Shown: piece by piece, positions 26,022 through 35,139 of the stretch | Position numbering within the stretch: position 1 is the stretch's first letter | Layout of the letters: the number at the start of each line of letters is the position of its first letter | Source of the DNA: Leptolyngbyaceae cyanobacterium RU_5_1 | GTDB lineage: Bacteria > Cyanobacteriota > Cyanobacteriia > Leptolyngbyales > Leptolyngbyaceae | DNA length: 58,420 nt | Direction of reading: 5' to 3' | Assembly (NCBI GenBank): GCA_012034055.1 | Contig: JAAUSG010000007.1 | Span: forward strand, 1 to 58,420 | The notes under the pieces: generated by a model | Told to the model about the DNA's origin: nothing | Databases searched by the model: none | The model's input: the letters and a program-made list of their open reading frames with translations, nothing else | Position numbers and translations under genes: made by a program

Positions 26022-27932
26022 TTAGTTATCTGACTGTGTTCCCCATATTTCTAAGTCTTTTACCCAAAAAGTTGAGGACTCTGGTTGGGGATGACCGCAG
26101 TTACTAATCACAACAGAAATTTCGGAATTGTTTGCTGTCTCAAATAGGAACTGCTTTTCGGAAAAGTTTGTATTAGGTTCACACCAATAATGAGAGGCAA
26201 TAACCGTTTGGCGATCGCTTCCCAAAACATGAACTCCAGCCCCCCCAACCCCAATTTTAAGATTGAACTGCACCAGGTATTTAGATTGCTTTTCGACCTC
26301 AATTGGACGAGACACAAGCTGGAAGTCATAAGTGGAAGTATTGGTCGTGATTTGAACGGATGCCGTCGCCTTATCTGCGACCATATTCTTGAGCGAATTA
26401 GTTTTTTCCCAGTCGCTGGCAAAATCTTTTACACGGAATGCGGGTGCAGAAGCAAGAGGAAGATTTGTTCCATCAGCGATCGCAAAATACTGCAAAGGTT
26501 GAGACAAACAACTCTCTGGAAGAGCGTTCGGATCTCGTTTTGAATTGAATTCCTTTTTTCTGCCCAAATGCAGCAGAATGAAGTCTTCGTGTTCGTACTC
26601 GTAGGCTCGATCCAGTTGACTGAATACGTTCTGAAATTTGTCAGTCAGCTCCTTGCTTTTGAGGATCTGTGCTTTCGCGCAACGATACTTTCCAAAACTT
26701 TCTTCGGCAAGGGCAGAGTAGGTTTTTTGCCAGGCAAAGAGTGTTGAAGGTTGGCGTGGGAAGATCATGCTGACTAGTGACGCCAGGTCAACATCATTAA
26801 TTGCGACGTTAGGCGAATCGTTCTTTAAGGCGACCAGTAGTTTATTACTCAAAGGCAGTTTCTGATTTGTTTGATAATTGGTATCAAATACCTGATCAGC
26901 AGAAATACAAAGCATTAGAACAGCACTTGCCAGTGCTATTAATGAATAGACAATTTTATTGATTAAAATTAAACTCAGGACAACACTAATACAGTAAACA
27001 CCAAAATTCTGCTCGAAGCTATTCGGAGCAGCCATCCAGCCCGATATAACTTGATGATTCGATGCAACTAAAGGAGCAAAAGAAATTACCAGGGCAGCAT
27101 AGCGAAATCGTGGATCAATACTTTTATAAAAAATCAAATAGAGTAACAAACAGATGACTGAAGTACTGGAGATTAATGGATAGTGTGAATTCACCATAAT
27201 CTGTTTTGATACTTCATCGGTAAAAAGGTTGAGATAAATCCACAGAATCGAAGAAGTAGCGGCAAAAGAAATAAGAATAGCCAAATATTGAGACAGCTGC
27301 TTGAAACGGTGCCTTAAATGAATTGCTAAAATTATGAATAGAAACGGGATTTTGATAAACGAATACAAGAACGGTATGCACAAATACGCTGGAATAAACG
27401 ACCTATACCTCAAGGCAAGGTATACGCTGAAGAGTAAAATAACAACAGACGCTTGTGGTTCAGGAGATCTGTAAATCGGCAAATAGTAGGCTTGAGGTAG
27501 AGTAATCCAAAAAACTGAGGGGCTTGAAAGATTTAGATTAAAAAGGTAATTGACAATAGGATTTACGCTAGAAAACAGTAGAGGCAGGATGTTGATGATG
27601 AACGAAAAAAGATTTGCCTGCTTGCTTCCATAACCAAGCTGTTTCAGAATTGCTCTTACAAGAATCAGAGCTAATGCTAAGGTAACAGTATCCAGGGAAA
27701 AGTTAATCCAACCACCAGATAGTCCAAGGTTGTGCGCAAGTGTTACAATGCTTTGCGATGGTCTGGTTATAGCCTGAGAAGCAATTGAGAAATCATATTG
27801 CAGGTAGCTAGGCTCGTCAAAGGCATTTGCATAAAAGAGGTAGCCCCTAGTTTGAATAATCTGGTAAATGGGATATAGGCTTGTCAGTAATACCGTCAGC
27901 AATGCTGTTAGAGGAAATAGAACGTTAGGCAT
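26022..27932 (-). CDS. polytopic membrane protein, GT-C-like glycosyltransferase candidate
   Basis: 636 residues. About eleven hydrophobic helices fill residues 1-370, followed by a ~260-residue hydrophilic C-terminal domain, presumably periplasmic. The first loop carries an acidic pair (YANAFDEPSYLQYDFS), the usual position of the catalytic acid in GT-C enzymes such as ArnT/PMT. GT-C proteins use lipid-phosphate sugars on the outer face of the membrane. The C-terminal domain may be a carbohydrate-binding jelly roll (STYDFQLVSRPIEVEKQSKY), but this is not certain. It is distinctly richer in A+T than the flanking genes. A role in transferring or modifying the exported glycan is inferred. Confidence 0.6.
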   Translation of the reverse strand: MPNVLFPLTALLTVLLTSLYPIYQIIQTRGYLFYANAFDEPSYLQYDFSIASQAITRPSQSIVTLAHNLGLSGGWINFSLDTVTLALALILVRAILKQLGYGSKQANLFSFIINILPLLFSSVNPIVNYLFNLNLSSPSVFWITLPQAYYLPIYRSPEPQASVVILLFSVYLALRYRSFIPAYLCIPFLYSFIKIPFLFIILAIHLRHRFKQLSQYLAILISFAATSSILWIYLNLFTDEVSKQIMVNSHYPLISSTSVICLLLYLIFYKSIDPRFRYAALVISFAPLVASNHQVISGWMAAPNSFEQNFGVYCISVVLSLILINKIVYSLIALASAVLMLCISADQVFDTNYQTNQKLPLSNKLLVALKNDSPNVAINDVDLASLVSMIFPRQPSTLFAWQKTYSALAEESFGKYRCAKAQILKSKELTDKFQNVFSQLDRAYEYEHEDFILLHLGRKKEFNSKRDPNALPESCLSQPLQYFAIADGTNLPLASAPAFRVKDFASDWEKTNSLKNMVADKATASVQITTNTSTYDFQLVSRPIEVEKQSKYLVQFNLKIGVGGAGVHVLGSDRQTVIASHYWCEPNTNFSEKQFLFETANNSEISVVISNCGHPQPESSTFWVKDLEIWGTQSDN

Positions 27933-27942
27933 GATTTAATCC

Positions 27943-28554
27943 TTAGCACTCCATGATGATATGAGTGTAGGGAATTCGCAGTCGATCATGCCGAATGCTA
28001 ACTCGAATATTTGAAAACACTTGAGATGCGATTTTTATGTATTCTTCTTGAGTCCGGATGTACTGACCGCGATCGTGGGAAATAATCCAGCGAGCAAGCG
28101 GCGACTGGTCTTGGGTATAACAGGCATCGAGTGAGATAAACCTCCCACTCGGTTTTAAGGCGATGCGTGCTAGTTCACAAAGTTGTAATGCTTCCATGTC
28201 ATCAAGATGGTGCAGAATCGCTACAGCGAGCACAATATCAAAATAGGCTTTCTGCTCCAGCGTCTCTGTGCTAACGCGACTGCAATAGAGCGTTGCGCGA
28301 TCGCCAAAGCGGGCTTTTGCTGATTCGATATAGCTTGGGTTTTCATCAAATCCGACGTACTCCACATCCCCTAAATAAGAAAGAATATCGCCTGGTCCAC
28401 AGCCAATATCTAAAATTCGGTCACCCGGGTGTGGTCGAATGTATTCCTGTACAAACCCTACATAAGCAGACGAACCAGCAACCACATTTTGCAGCAGGCG
28501 GTAAACTGCAGGAATAGACAGGATAGATCGAATATCGCGCGTAGTCTGATTCAT
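27943..28554 (-). CDS. class I SAM-dependent methyltransferase
   Basis: 203 residues. Motif I is ILDIGCGPGDILSYL, the acidic loop is YVGFDENPSYI, and post-I is DIVLAVAILHHLDD. The short N-terminus contains the SIPAVYRLLQNVVAGSSAY segment often seen in polysaccharide-locus methyltransferases. It probably methylates a sugar hydroxyl or lipid-linked intermediate; the substrate is unknown. Its start overlaps the preceding gene by four bases (ATGA), so it is coupled to it. Confidence 0.8.
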   Translation of the reverse strand: MNQTTRDIRSILSIPAVYRLLQNVVAGSSAYVGFVQEYIRPHPGDRILDIGCGPGDILSYLGDVEYVGFDENPSYIESAKARFGDRATLYCSRVSTETLEQKAYFDIVLAVAILHHLDDMEALQLCELARIALKPSGRFISLDACYTQDQSPLARWIISHDRGQYIRTQEEYIKIASQVFSNIRVSIRHDRLRIPYTHIIMEC

Positions 28555-29432
28555 GCACCTGATCCATTTCTTTTGGCGATTACGAGCAACGAACCACCAG
28601 CCGGAAAAGAAATTCCGCTTGCGATCGCGCCTTGCTCAACTGTCAGAATCTTTTCCAAAATCTCATTTAATACCTTGCCTATTTCATACTCCTCAACTGG
28701 ATTAAAATCCGTCCGCATAATTTGCCGTTTCATCCTAGACAACATCATCACTGGCAAAAGTAAAGAAACGAAAGACGTCACCCGAAGAATTATAAAGCCT
28801 GCCCGCTCAACTTTTTTCACCAATTCTTGTTGCGTATAGCGTCGCTTGTGAAAGGCTTGCTCGTCTACCAGACTCCAGAGAAACCGATGCTGAGGAACAG
28901 TTAATAGGATTCCGCCCCCCGATTTAGTCGCTTGAAACATTTGTGAGAGAACCGTTTCATCCTCTTCAATGTGTTCCAACACGTCAAATGCACCAACTAC
29001 ATCAAACTCTTGTTCAAACGGAATCTGGCGTGCATCCATTTGCAGCAAGGTGACTCCTGGCAAACGCTGCGCTGCAAACGCTAACCCTTCATTGAAGATT
29101 TCGCTTCCATACAACGTCTTCTCTGGAAACCTCTGTTGAATACCGGACAGCACGTAGCCTGTACCACAACCAATTTCTAGAAGACTGCGGCTGTCAGGGA
29201 AGTATGACTGCAACACCCAAATTACCAATCGATTCCGCGATCGAAACCAGAAATTTGCGGCTTCTAGTTGAGTCAGTTGTGCAAAGTACTCTGTGCTAAA
29301 GCCGTCATTAGTTTTTGCCAGATCAGGTGCAAAAGACCAATGCCCCTCATATAGTTGCGGCATCTGTCCACACTGAGGGCAACGCCAACCCGTAGAATCA
29401 AAGCGCTGTTCGCAAGCCAGACAAACTTTCAT
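28551..29432 (-). CDS. zinc-ribbon SAM methyltransferase, paralogue 1
   Basis: 293 residues from MKVCLACEQRFDSTGWRCPQCG (ATG 29432); the in-frame extension to 29585 overlaps the upstream gene and is rejected. The N-terminus is a four-Cys zinc ribbon (CLAC..CPQC). The catalytic domain has LLEIGCGTGYVLSGI, FDVVGAFDVLEHIEEDE and GGGILLTVPQHRFLW. A hydrophobic stretch (VTSFVSLLLPVMMLSRM) near residue 235 suggests membrane contact. It is closely similar throughout to the gene at 33570-34439. The function is probably methylation in glycan or lipid-carrier metabolism. Confidence 0.82.
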   Translation of the reverse strand: MKVCLACEQRFDSTGWRCPQCGQMPQLYEGHWSFAPDLAKTNDGFSTEYFAQLTQLEAANFWFRSRNRLVIWVLQSYFPDSRSLLEIGCGTGYVLSGIQQRFPEKTLYGSEIFNEGLAFAAQRLPGVTLLQMDARQIPFEQEFDVVGAFDVLEHIEEDETVLSQMFQATKSGGGILLTVPQHRFLWSLVDEQAFHKRRYTQQELVKKVERAGFIILRVTSFVSLLLPVMMLSRMKRQIMRTDFNPVEEYEIGKVLNEILEKILTVEQGAIASGISFPAGGSLLVIAKRNGSGA

Positions 29433-29464
29433 GGGTTTTGTTTCATTGACTTGAACACCGAACA

Positions 29465-30235
29465 CTAGTCCCTGTTTTTTGCGGTAGCAAATATCGCTTT
29501 GTAGTCTCCGAATGATTTGCGACCTAGAAGATTCATAATTCCCTCGCCGAAATAGTATCCAGCCGTAGTAATAGGCTTTGGCCAATTTATGTAGGATAAG
29601 CCTAATCGCATCGGCCAGAAGTGGAGGTGGCTGACAGCTTCAACGTTGAATCCTGCTTCGTCCATCACGTCACAAAACTCCTGAACAGTCATGTTTAGAA
29701 CCCTGTGCAAAAACCCTTTGTGAATCGGTTCAAGGAACAGAGCTTTGCCATTGGATCTCAAGGACTTCCGCAATCGAGGCATCACATCGAGCAGTTCAAC
29801 CCTGTTCTTACAAGCAACCGTGATTGACCCCCAAGACACTAAGATGTCAAAACCGCTGTCATCTTCCAGATCAAAAAGCGATTGTACTCGGTAATGCGGA
29901 TTTCCAGTGGGGGATTGCTTTTGGGCGATCGCGATCGCGTTACTTGAAAAATCAATTCCAAGAACCGTCGCACCCCGTTTCGCTAAGTATCGAGAAATGC
30001 GCCCCGTACCGCAGCCAATATCAAGCACCTTAGCTTCATCTAGACACGGCAGGTACTGCTCCAGTAAGGACAATTGCTCTCGATGATAGTAGTAGTTCAA
30101 GTGGTTATTCGGCCACATTGAGATGGCGTCACCCTCATACTCAACAGCTTTTGAATCCCAGTACTCGGCCGTGCAGTAGAGTTGTTCTCTGTTCCATCGA
30201 TTTTGCAACATTTGTCTAAGGTTGCTGACGCTCAT
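29465..30235 (-). CDS. class I SAM-dependent methyltransferase
   Basis: 256 residues from MSVSNLRQMLQNRW (ATG 30235; an ATG at 30253 is also possible). It has the SAM-binding motif VLDIGCGTGRISRYLAKRGATVLGID and the later NGKALFLEP. The segment YINWPKPITTAGYYFGEGI near the C-terminus is not a motif I recognise. It follows a 178-base spacer without visible genes, so a new transcript may begin here. Its target is unknown, but all neighbours are glycan enzymes. Confidence 0.8.
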   Translation of the reverse strand: MSVSNLRQMLQNRWNREQLYCTAEYWDSKAVEYEGDAISMWPNNHLNYYYHREQLSLLEQYLPCLDEAKVLDIGCGTGRISRYLAKRGATVLGIDFSSNAIAIAQKQSPTGNPHYRVQSLFDLEDDSGFDILVSWGSITVACKNRVELLDVMPRLRKSLRSNGKALFLEPIHKGFLHRVLNMTVQEFCDVMDEAGFNVEAVSHLHFWPMRLGLSYINWPKPITTAGYYFGEGIMNLLGRKSFGDYKAIFATAKNRD

Positions 30236-30413
30236 GACGATAAACCTCTTCATCTATTTACTTTAGGATGAAACCACAGGACTGAGTTTAATATCTCTTG
30301 ATTTGAATAGAAAGGAATCTCTAAAACCTTATCTGGTAAGAATTTGACATGATTCAACGTGTCAGAGCAAGGAGTAGAACTAAATGCACAATAATTCACT
30401 TTTGTTCGTGGAA

Positions 30414-31370
30414 TCATTTCTGCCTGGTTTCAGCTCTCGCTACAGTTGTCCGCCTATTTCTCAGTATCTTCCAAAGTAAGAAATGAACAGCGCCGACAAG
30501 TATGACTAGAATTGAGTAAAACCTGAGTACAAAAGCCCCTGCCTGAGCAGACGCTAGGGTTAGACCCATACGGCTCAAAACCTCAGTAATTCCAACTTCA
30601 GAAACCCCTACGGCACCTGGAACAAAACTGAGGATATTGATCAGCGTAGTAACGGACATCAGTGCGATCGACTTCTGAAATCCGAGGTCAATGGAAATGC
30701 TATAAAGGCAGATTTGCCAACCAATTACTACCATTGCCCAAGCACAAAATGTTAAGAGAATAACTAGCAACAGAGACGATGTATTGCGGGTACATTGTCT
30801 CAGATGACTCAGAAACCGACCCAATTTCCCTTTGAAACTTACCCTATGAATTATGAAAATTCCGGTTGCTAAGAGAAGTAGTAGCAGAACCCAAGCATAG
30901 ATGATGGTTGACTTGTTGATTCCAAGATCGAAATTAATCAGGAGGCTAATAACAGCTATGGAAACAATTACCAAAAGATCAATTACACGTTCTGTGATAA
31001 ATGAGCTATAGCCAGAAAATCGTTCAATCAAGCCACTTCTTTTGAGTAATTCCACCTTTACCACCTCTCCTGATTGAAATGGCGTAATAATTGTCAAACT
31101 CATTGAGGCGGCGTTGCAAAGATGAAGATCAATATAATTAATCCGTATATTCAAATTCTTTAAAAGAATAAACCAGCGCCAAGTGCGCAGAAGACAGAAA
31201 ATCAGGATAGATAGTGCGCCTGCTCCCAGCAACCAGACTAAATTTGCACTCTTGATGATTTGGATGATCTCCATCCACTGAAAACTTCTCACAATATACT
31301 GAAGGCAAACAAAGAAAATAATTGCACCCACCAACAAAGGCACGGTTCGTCGAGCTAAGAATTTATTCAT
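30414..31370 (-). CDS. LPG-synthase-TM / UPF0104 flippase-like membrane protein
   Basis: 318 residues with about eight membrane helices. Family signatures are TWRWFILLKNLNI, NAASMSLTIITPFQSGEVVKVELLKRSG (the conserved P-x-R/Q-x-GE region) and NILSFVPGAVGVSEVGITEVL. Members of this fold include the membrane part of MprF and AglD-type proteins, proposed to flip or modify polyprenyl-linked lipids. Here it lies between an ATP-grasp ligase and methyltransferases and overlaps the ATP-grasp gene by four bases. Lipid-linked glycan translocation is a reasonable inference, not shown by the sequence. Confidence 0.8.
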   Translation of the reverse strand: MNKFLARRTVPLLVGAIIFFVCLQYIVRSFQWMEIIQIIKSANLVWLLGAGALSILIFCLLRTWRWFILLKNLNIRINYIDLHLCNAASMSLTIITPFQSGEVVKVELLKRSGLIERFSGYSSFITERVIDLLVIVSIAVISLLINFDLGINKSTIIYAWVLLLLLLATGIFIIHRVSFKGKLGRFLSHLRQCTRNTSSLLLVILLTFCAWAMVVIGWQICLYSISIDLGFQKSIALMSVTTLINILSFVPGAVGVSEVGITEVLSRMGLTLASAQAGAFVLRFYSILVILVGAVHFLLWKILRNRRTTVARAETRQK

Positions 31371-32563
31371 ATTCCCTCAAGTTGCAAACGCTGTTTCAAC
31401 TCGCGAACCTTGTTATCAAGATCGTTGCGATTATTGCCGAAAATAAGCGCTTCACCCACTCTATTCCTACCATGAATAAATGGATAAACCAGCTCCCCCC
31501 ATGCAAAATCGATAGAGAGTGAGTCAACCCATACTTCCTGTCGTAATGCTTCCAGTTCAGTTTGGTTGTAGGACAACCGTCCCTCTTTTTCCACTCCTAG
31601 AAGAACGACAGATGTAGGTCTGATGTTGACCGTTGTCGGCAGGTGCGTAACTTCGCCGCACGCTTGCTTGACACTGTACTCAACAATATTGAACCCGGTA
31701 GCCTTCTTCAGCAGGGTTGCAATAGAATTGCCTCCTAATCTTGGTGATATTTCCAGGATATAAATCTCGTTTTCTGTTGCTACAAAGTCACAATCAAAAA
31801 GACCGTCTGTAACACCAAGAAGGTGCCAAATCTTTTTGAGAATTACGAGTAGTTTCTCCTGCAGTTGAGGTGGTAGAGCTGATGGCAAATGATGTCCGCA
31901 GGTAGCTACATGGGGCGGGTTAACCGTTCGACGATCCAGAATAAACGTTAAGGCTAATTCTCCTTGGTTCACAATGCCTTCACAGGTACCCTGGAAACCA
32001 TCAATGAATTCTTCAAGGATGCCTCTCGCAGTAGGACTGAAGCGAAGTGTTTCTGGCAGGTACTGATAAAAATCGCTTAGGGAGCGCACAATAAAGATTC
32101 CTTTGCTGCCGGATGAGCGATCGGGCTTCATAATCCAGGAATGCCGGAATAGATCTGCGTTTGGCTGGTAATTTAATGTAATTGGATAAGATTTTGGCGC
32201 AGGAAATGCGTGTCTATTGAGAAACTCACGGAACGCTATCTTATCGAAAACAGTGTTGGCACATTCTAGTGGCACTCCTTGAAGACCCAGTTGCTCGGCA
32301 ACATACGCACTGGTTGGTACGGCAACATCTGTGCAAGGGGCAATGATACCGTCAATATTCTCTTGTCGTGCAATTTCCAGTACTGCTTGCTGATCGATCG
32401 TACTGACCCCATAACTCTGGTCTGACAGGGCATGACCTGGATTACTTGGTACATCATCTGTCGTAATAACCCGATATTCTAGCCGTTTAGCTGTGGCGAT
32501 CGTCGGAATTTGATAAATGGAAGCCGCAAGAACCAACAGAGTTTTTTTATTCATGTAGTTCAC
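31367..32563 (-). CDS. ATP-grasp ligase (carbamoyl-phosphate-synthase-like)
   Basis: 398 residues. The pre-ATP-grasp domain begins KKTLLVLAASIYQIPTI. The ATP-grasp domain shows HSWIMKPDRSSGSKGIFIV (ATP-binding lysine and glycine loop), ILEEFIDGFQGTCEGIV and the metal/ATP residues in IYILEISPRLGGNS. The enzyme should join a carboxylate to an amine or thiol using ATP. In polysaccharide loci such proteins may attach amino acids to sugars, but the substrate is unknown. The start may also be Met4 (32554). It overlaps the GT2 gene upstream and the flippase-like gene downstream, so translation is tightly coupled. Confidence 0.85.
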   Translation of the reverse strand: MNYMNKKTLLVLAASIYQIPTIATAKRLEYRVITTDDVPSNPGHALSDQSYGVSTIDQQAVLEIARQENIDGIIAPCTDVAVPTSAYVAEQLGLQGVPLECANTVFDKIAFREFLNRHAFPAPKSYPITLNYQPNADLFRHSWIMKPDRSSGSKGIFIVRSLSDFYQYLPETLRFSPTARGILEEFIDGFQGTCEGIVNQGELALTFILDRRTVNPPHVATCGHHLPSALPPQLQEKLLVILKKIWHLLGVTDGLFDCDFVATENEIYILEISPRLGGNSIATLLKKATGFNIVEYSVKQACGEVTHLPTTVNIRPTSVVLLGVEKEGRLSYNQTELEALRQEVWVDSLSIDFAWGELVYPFIHGRNRVGEALIFGNNRNDLDNKVRELKQRLQLEGI

Positions 32564-33539
32564 TGATTGTATAAGACAGCTTTGTCCGGGTGAGTTGTTG
32601 ACTGATACGCGAAATATAAATGCCGAAAATCACCAAGCATAACAGGATGAAGGCATTGAAAAAGGAAACAATCACCATCGTGCTGGTCCAACCTGGCACA
32701 GAACTATCATAGGCGAGAACTCTATAGAATATTACTACACCGAAGATGACTGAAAACAGAAAGGCCACGATACACAATAGTGCAACAAAATAAAGGGGAT
32801 AGGGGGAGTAACTAAAAATTAGATTTGCGGCAAGACGAAAACTGCGTTTCAAAGTGTAGTTCGATTTGCCAAATGGTCTTGGGTCATGCCGAACAAGAAC
32901 GTTGGTGTAGCGAGATGCGTTGCAAAGCATCATAGCTGTAATGTATGGAAAGACGCCTCCCATCTGGCACACGTTATTGACTACAACTCGTGTTGTAGCG
33001 CGAAAACTGGTAAGCTGAAACTCCTTAGGCAAGCCGAAGATTTTTCTGAGCGTCCAGTCAACTAATCCTCCACTGGTTCTGCGGATGCTCGAATGTTTCT
33101 TCGAGTCATAAGCACCAATGACCAGATCGAACCCGCGATCGATCGCTTCAACTAGCCTGGGAATTTCTTCCGGTGGATTCTGTAAATCATCATCCATTGT
33201 GATAATAATGGTACCAGTTGACAGATATAACCCACAAAGAATGGCATTGTGTTGACCACTATTCACAAGCAGTTTCGCAATCTTGAGTGTTTTGCCGTAC
33301 TTTTTCTTGAGATCCCTTAAGATGTGCCAACTCTGATCTGGACTACAGTCATCGACTAAAACAATCTCATAGTCACAGTTCATCTTCGTAAGTACTGTAT
33401 GCAATCGGGCAGCTAAGTCATCTAGAGATGCCGACGAATTATAGACGGGTATAACGATGCTAATTTTGTTGTTTGATGTTGGAACACTCACACGCTCATC
33501 TCCCACGTCATCGCCTGCCGAAGATGATAAAACGAACAA
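32547..33539 (-). CDS. family 2 glycosyltransferase with membrane C-terminus (DPM1/GtrB/ArnC-like)
   Basis: 330 residues. The GT-A domain has SIVIPVYNSSASL, IVLVDDCSPDQSW, SGQHNAILCGL, ITMDDDLQNPPEEIP and VIGAYDSKKHSSIRR. Two helices follow (YPLYFVALLCIVAFLFSVIF and FFNAFILLCLVIFGIYIS). This is the layout of polyprenyl-phosphate glycosyltransferases that make the lipid-phosphate sugar used by GT-C enzymes, which fits the GT-C-like protein at 26022. A GTG at 33491 (VSVPTSNNK) is an alternative start. It lies 30 bases after the zinc-ribbon methyltransferase gene. Confidence 0.86.
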   Translation of the reverse strand: MFVLSSSAGDDVGDERVSVPTSNNKISIVIPVYNSSASLDDLAARLHTVLTKMNCDYEIVLVDDCSPDQSWHILRDLKKKYGKTLKIAKLLVNSGQHNAILCGLYLSTGTIIITMDDDLQNPPEEIPRLVEAIDRGFDLVIGAYDSKKHSSIRRTSGGLVDWTLRKIFGLPKEFQLTSFRATTRVVVNNVCQMGGVFPYITAMMLCNASRYTNVLVRHDPRPFGKSNYTLKRSFRLAANLIFSYSPYPLYFVALLCIVAFLFSVIFGVVIFYRVLAYDSSVPGWTSTMVIVSFFNAFILLCLVIFGIYISRISQQLTRTKLSYTISELHE

Positions 33540-33569
33540 GCGGAGATCGATCTAACTAAGTTCTACTTC

Positions 33570-34439
33570 CTATATTTTCTTAGCAATTAATAGCAAAGAA
33601 CCCCCCACCGGCAAGCAAATACCAAGTTGAATTAAACTACGTTCCATTCCAAGAATACTTTCCAAAGTAGCATTCATCCAACCATTGATTCTTAACTCTG
33701 AGTTAGCATCATACTTTGAATTGTGTTCTCGTTGCTGCGATCGCGAAAGCAGCATGACAGGTAGTAGCAATGAAACAAAAGAGGTCATTCTGACGACTTT
33801 GAATCCTGCCTGCTCCACCTTAGTTTTCAACTCCTGAGCACGATAGCGACGGATATGATGGGTGTGATCATCTGCTTGACTCCACAACCAGGGGTGCTGA
33901 GGTACGGTCAAGAGGATTCCTCCACCCATTTTTGTAGCTCGATACATTTCAGAAATCACGACCGTATCCTGATGAATATGCTCCAAAACATCAAAGGCAC
34001 CAATCACATCAAACTCATCTTCAAACGGGATTTGACAGGCATCTATCTGAATCAACAGTGCTCTAGATAATCGCTGACTGGCAAACCATAACCCCCTGGT
34101 AAATATCTCACTTCCTACAGTAGTTAACTCCGGAAAAGCTTGCTCAATTCCTGACAGAACATAACCCGTGCCGCAACCTATTTCTAATAGGCTATTGGCC
34201 TGCGAGAAATAGCGTTTTAATGTCCATATAATCAGGCGGTTACGGGAGCGAAACCAGAAGTTTTTGGTTTCTAAACTGGCAAGTTCCTCAAAAAAACCAG
34301 CTTCAAACCCAGGACTCGTTTCAGTGAGATCAGGAGCGAAAGCAAGGTATCCATCAACCTGTTCAGGGACGGAACTGCACACAGGACACTCCCAGCCAGC
34401 TTGATCAAAGCGATTACCACAGACAACACAAACCTTCAT
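33570..34439 (-). CDS. zinc-ribbon SAM methyltransferase, paralogue 2
   Basis: 289 residues from MKVCVVCGNRFDQAGWECPVC (ATG 34439). It has the same architecture as 28551-29432: four-Cys ribbon, NFWFRSRNRLIIW, LLEIGCGTGYVLSGI, FDVIGAFDVLEHIHQD, GGGILLTVPQHPWLW, and a hydrophobic VTSF/MTSFVSLLLPVM segment. The two are clearly tandem-locus paralogues that have diverged mainly at the C-terminus. It is probably the first gene of the minus-strand glycan operon, as upstream DNA holds only gene remnants on the other strand. Confidence 0.82.
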   Translation of the reverse strand: MKVCVVCGNRFDQAGWECPVCSSVPEQVDGYLAFAPDLTETSPGFEAGFFEELASLETKNFWFRSRNRLIIWTLKRYFSQANSLLEIGCGTGYVLSGIEQAFPELTTVGSEIFTRGLWFASQRLSRALLIQIDACQIPFEDEFDVIGAFDVLEHIHQDTVVISEMYRATKMGGGILLTVPQHPWLWSQADDHTHHIRRYRAQELKTKVEQAGFKVVRMTSFVSLLLPVMLLSRSQQREHNSKYDANSELRINGWMNATLESILGMERSLIQLGICLPVGGSLLLIAKKI

Positions 34440-34488
34440 TCTTGATTTTTCAGTCCTGCTCCACAGCACCTATCTTGATCGCTCCTGA

Positions 34489-34725
34489 GATTATAATCGT
34501 AACGATCGCATAATTTGGCAGTTCGCCCAATCTAATCAGATTCTTCTATTGACTGCGAATCGAAATGCAAAAGGTGAAGATTCACTGGAACAAACAATGC
34601 GTGAACAGGGCACATCAACAATACTGCCCGTAACTACGGTTGGTAAACTGGATCGACTCATTGAGCGAGAATATCGAGAGCAATGTAGCGCCGATCATAC
34701 AACCAGTCAATTAGCAGTCAGATAA
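34489..34725 (+). pseudogene. remnant of a small conserved cyanobacterial toxin-like gene
   Basis: An open frame without a start codon reads IIWQFAQSNQILLLTANRN, then AKGEDSLEQTMREQGTSTIL and LDRLIEREYREQC, ending in TAA at 34725. The LLLTANRN..DSLEQT(I/M)RE pattern belongs to a common cyanobacterial family of ~110-residue proteins, often paired with small partner genes and sometimes annotated oddly as ACP S-malonyltransferase. The N-terminus is lost and the C-terminus ends in unrelated residues, so this is decayed. Confidence 0.55.
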
Positions 34726-34775
34726 CCTGATTGCTCAGAGCTATAATCTGAGGCAGTTAGTTTTGAGTTGGAAGA

Positions 34776-35139
34776 ATGGCGACAGTCGCGATCGTGCCCA
34801 TCTCTAACGCCAGTGGTGAAAAATCTTATCGCGCGATCGCAAGTGACAAGCAATCCGTTGGCAAAACGGCGGGGCAAGCCCTGGATGCGTTAACTGCTCA
34901 GTTGGGTGAAACCGAGTTTAGTACGCTGCTCGTCATCCAAAGCTTTCGTCCTGACCCGTTTTTCCAGTGCTGATCAACAAAAACGACTATCAGAGTTAAT
35001 GAGTTTATGGCGAACAGCACGAGATCAGGGGCAAACTTTACTCCCAGAGCAACAAGCGGAGCTAGACGCTTTAGTTGAGGCTGAACTGAGAGCGGCAACA
35101 GCCCGAACAGCCCCATTAATGCAGCAAGTGAGTCCATGA
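34776..35139 (+). pseudogene. small conserved protein, frameshifted in a T run
   Basis: MATVAIVPISNASGEKSYRAIASDKQSVGKTAG runs to TLLVIQSFRPDPFF, where the frame stops at 34971-34973. Another frame continues SSADQQKRLSELMSLWRTARD and LLPEQQAELDALVEAELRAA to a stop at 35139. The two parts fit one ~120-residue cyanobacterial protein that usually precedes an HNH nuclease gene. The shift lies in the T5 run at 34959-34963. The function is unknown; an antitoxin or partner role for the nuclease is inference. Confidence 0.6.
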
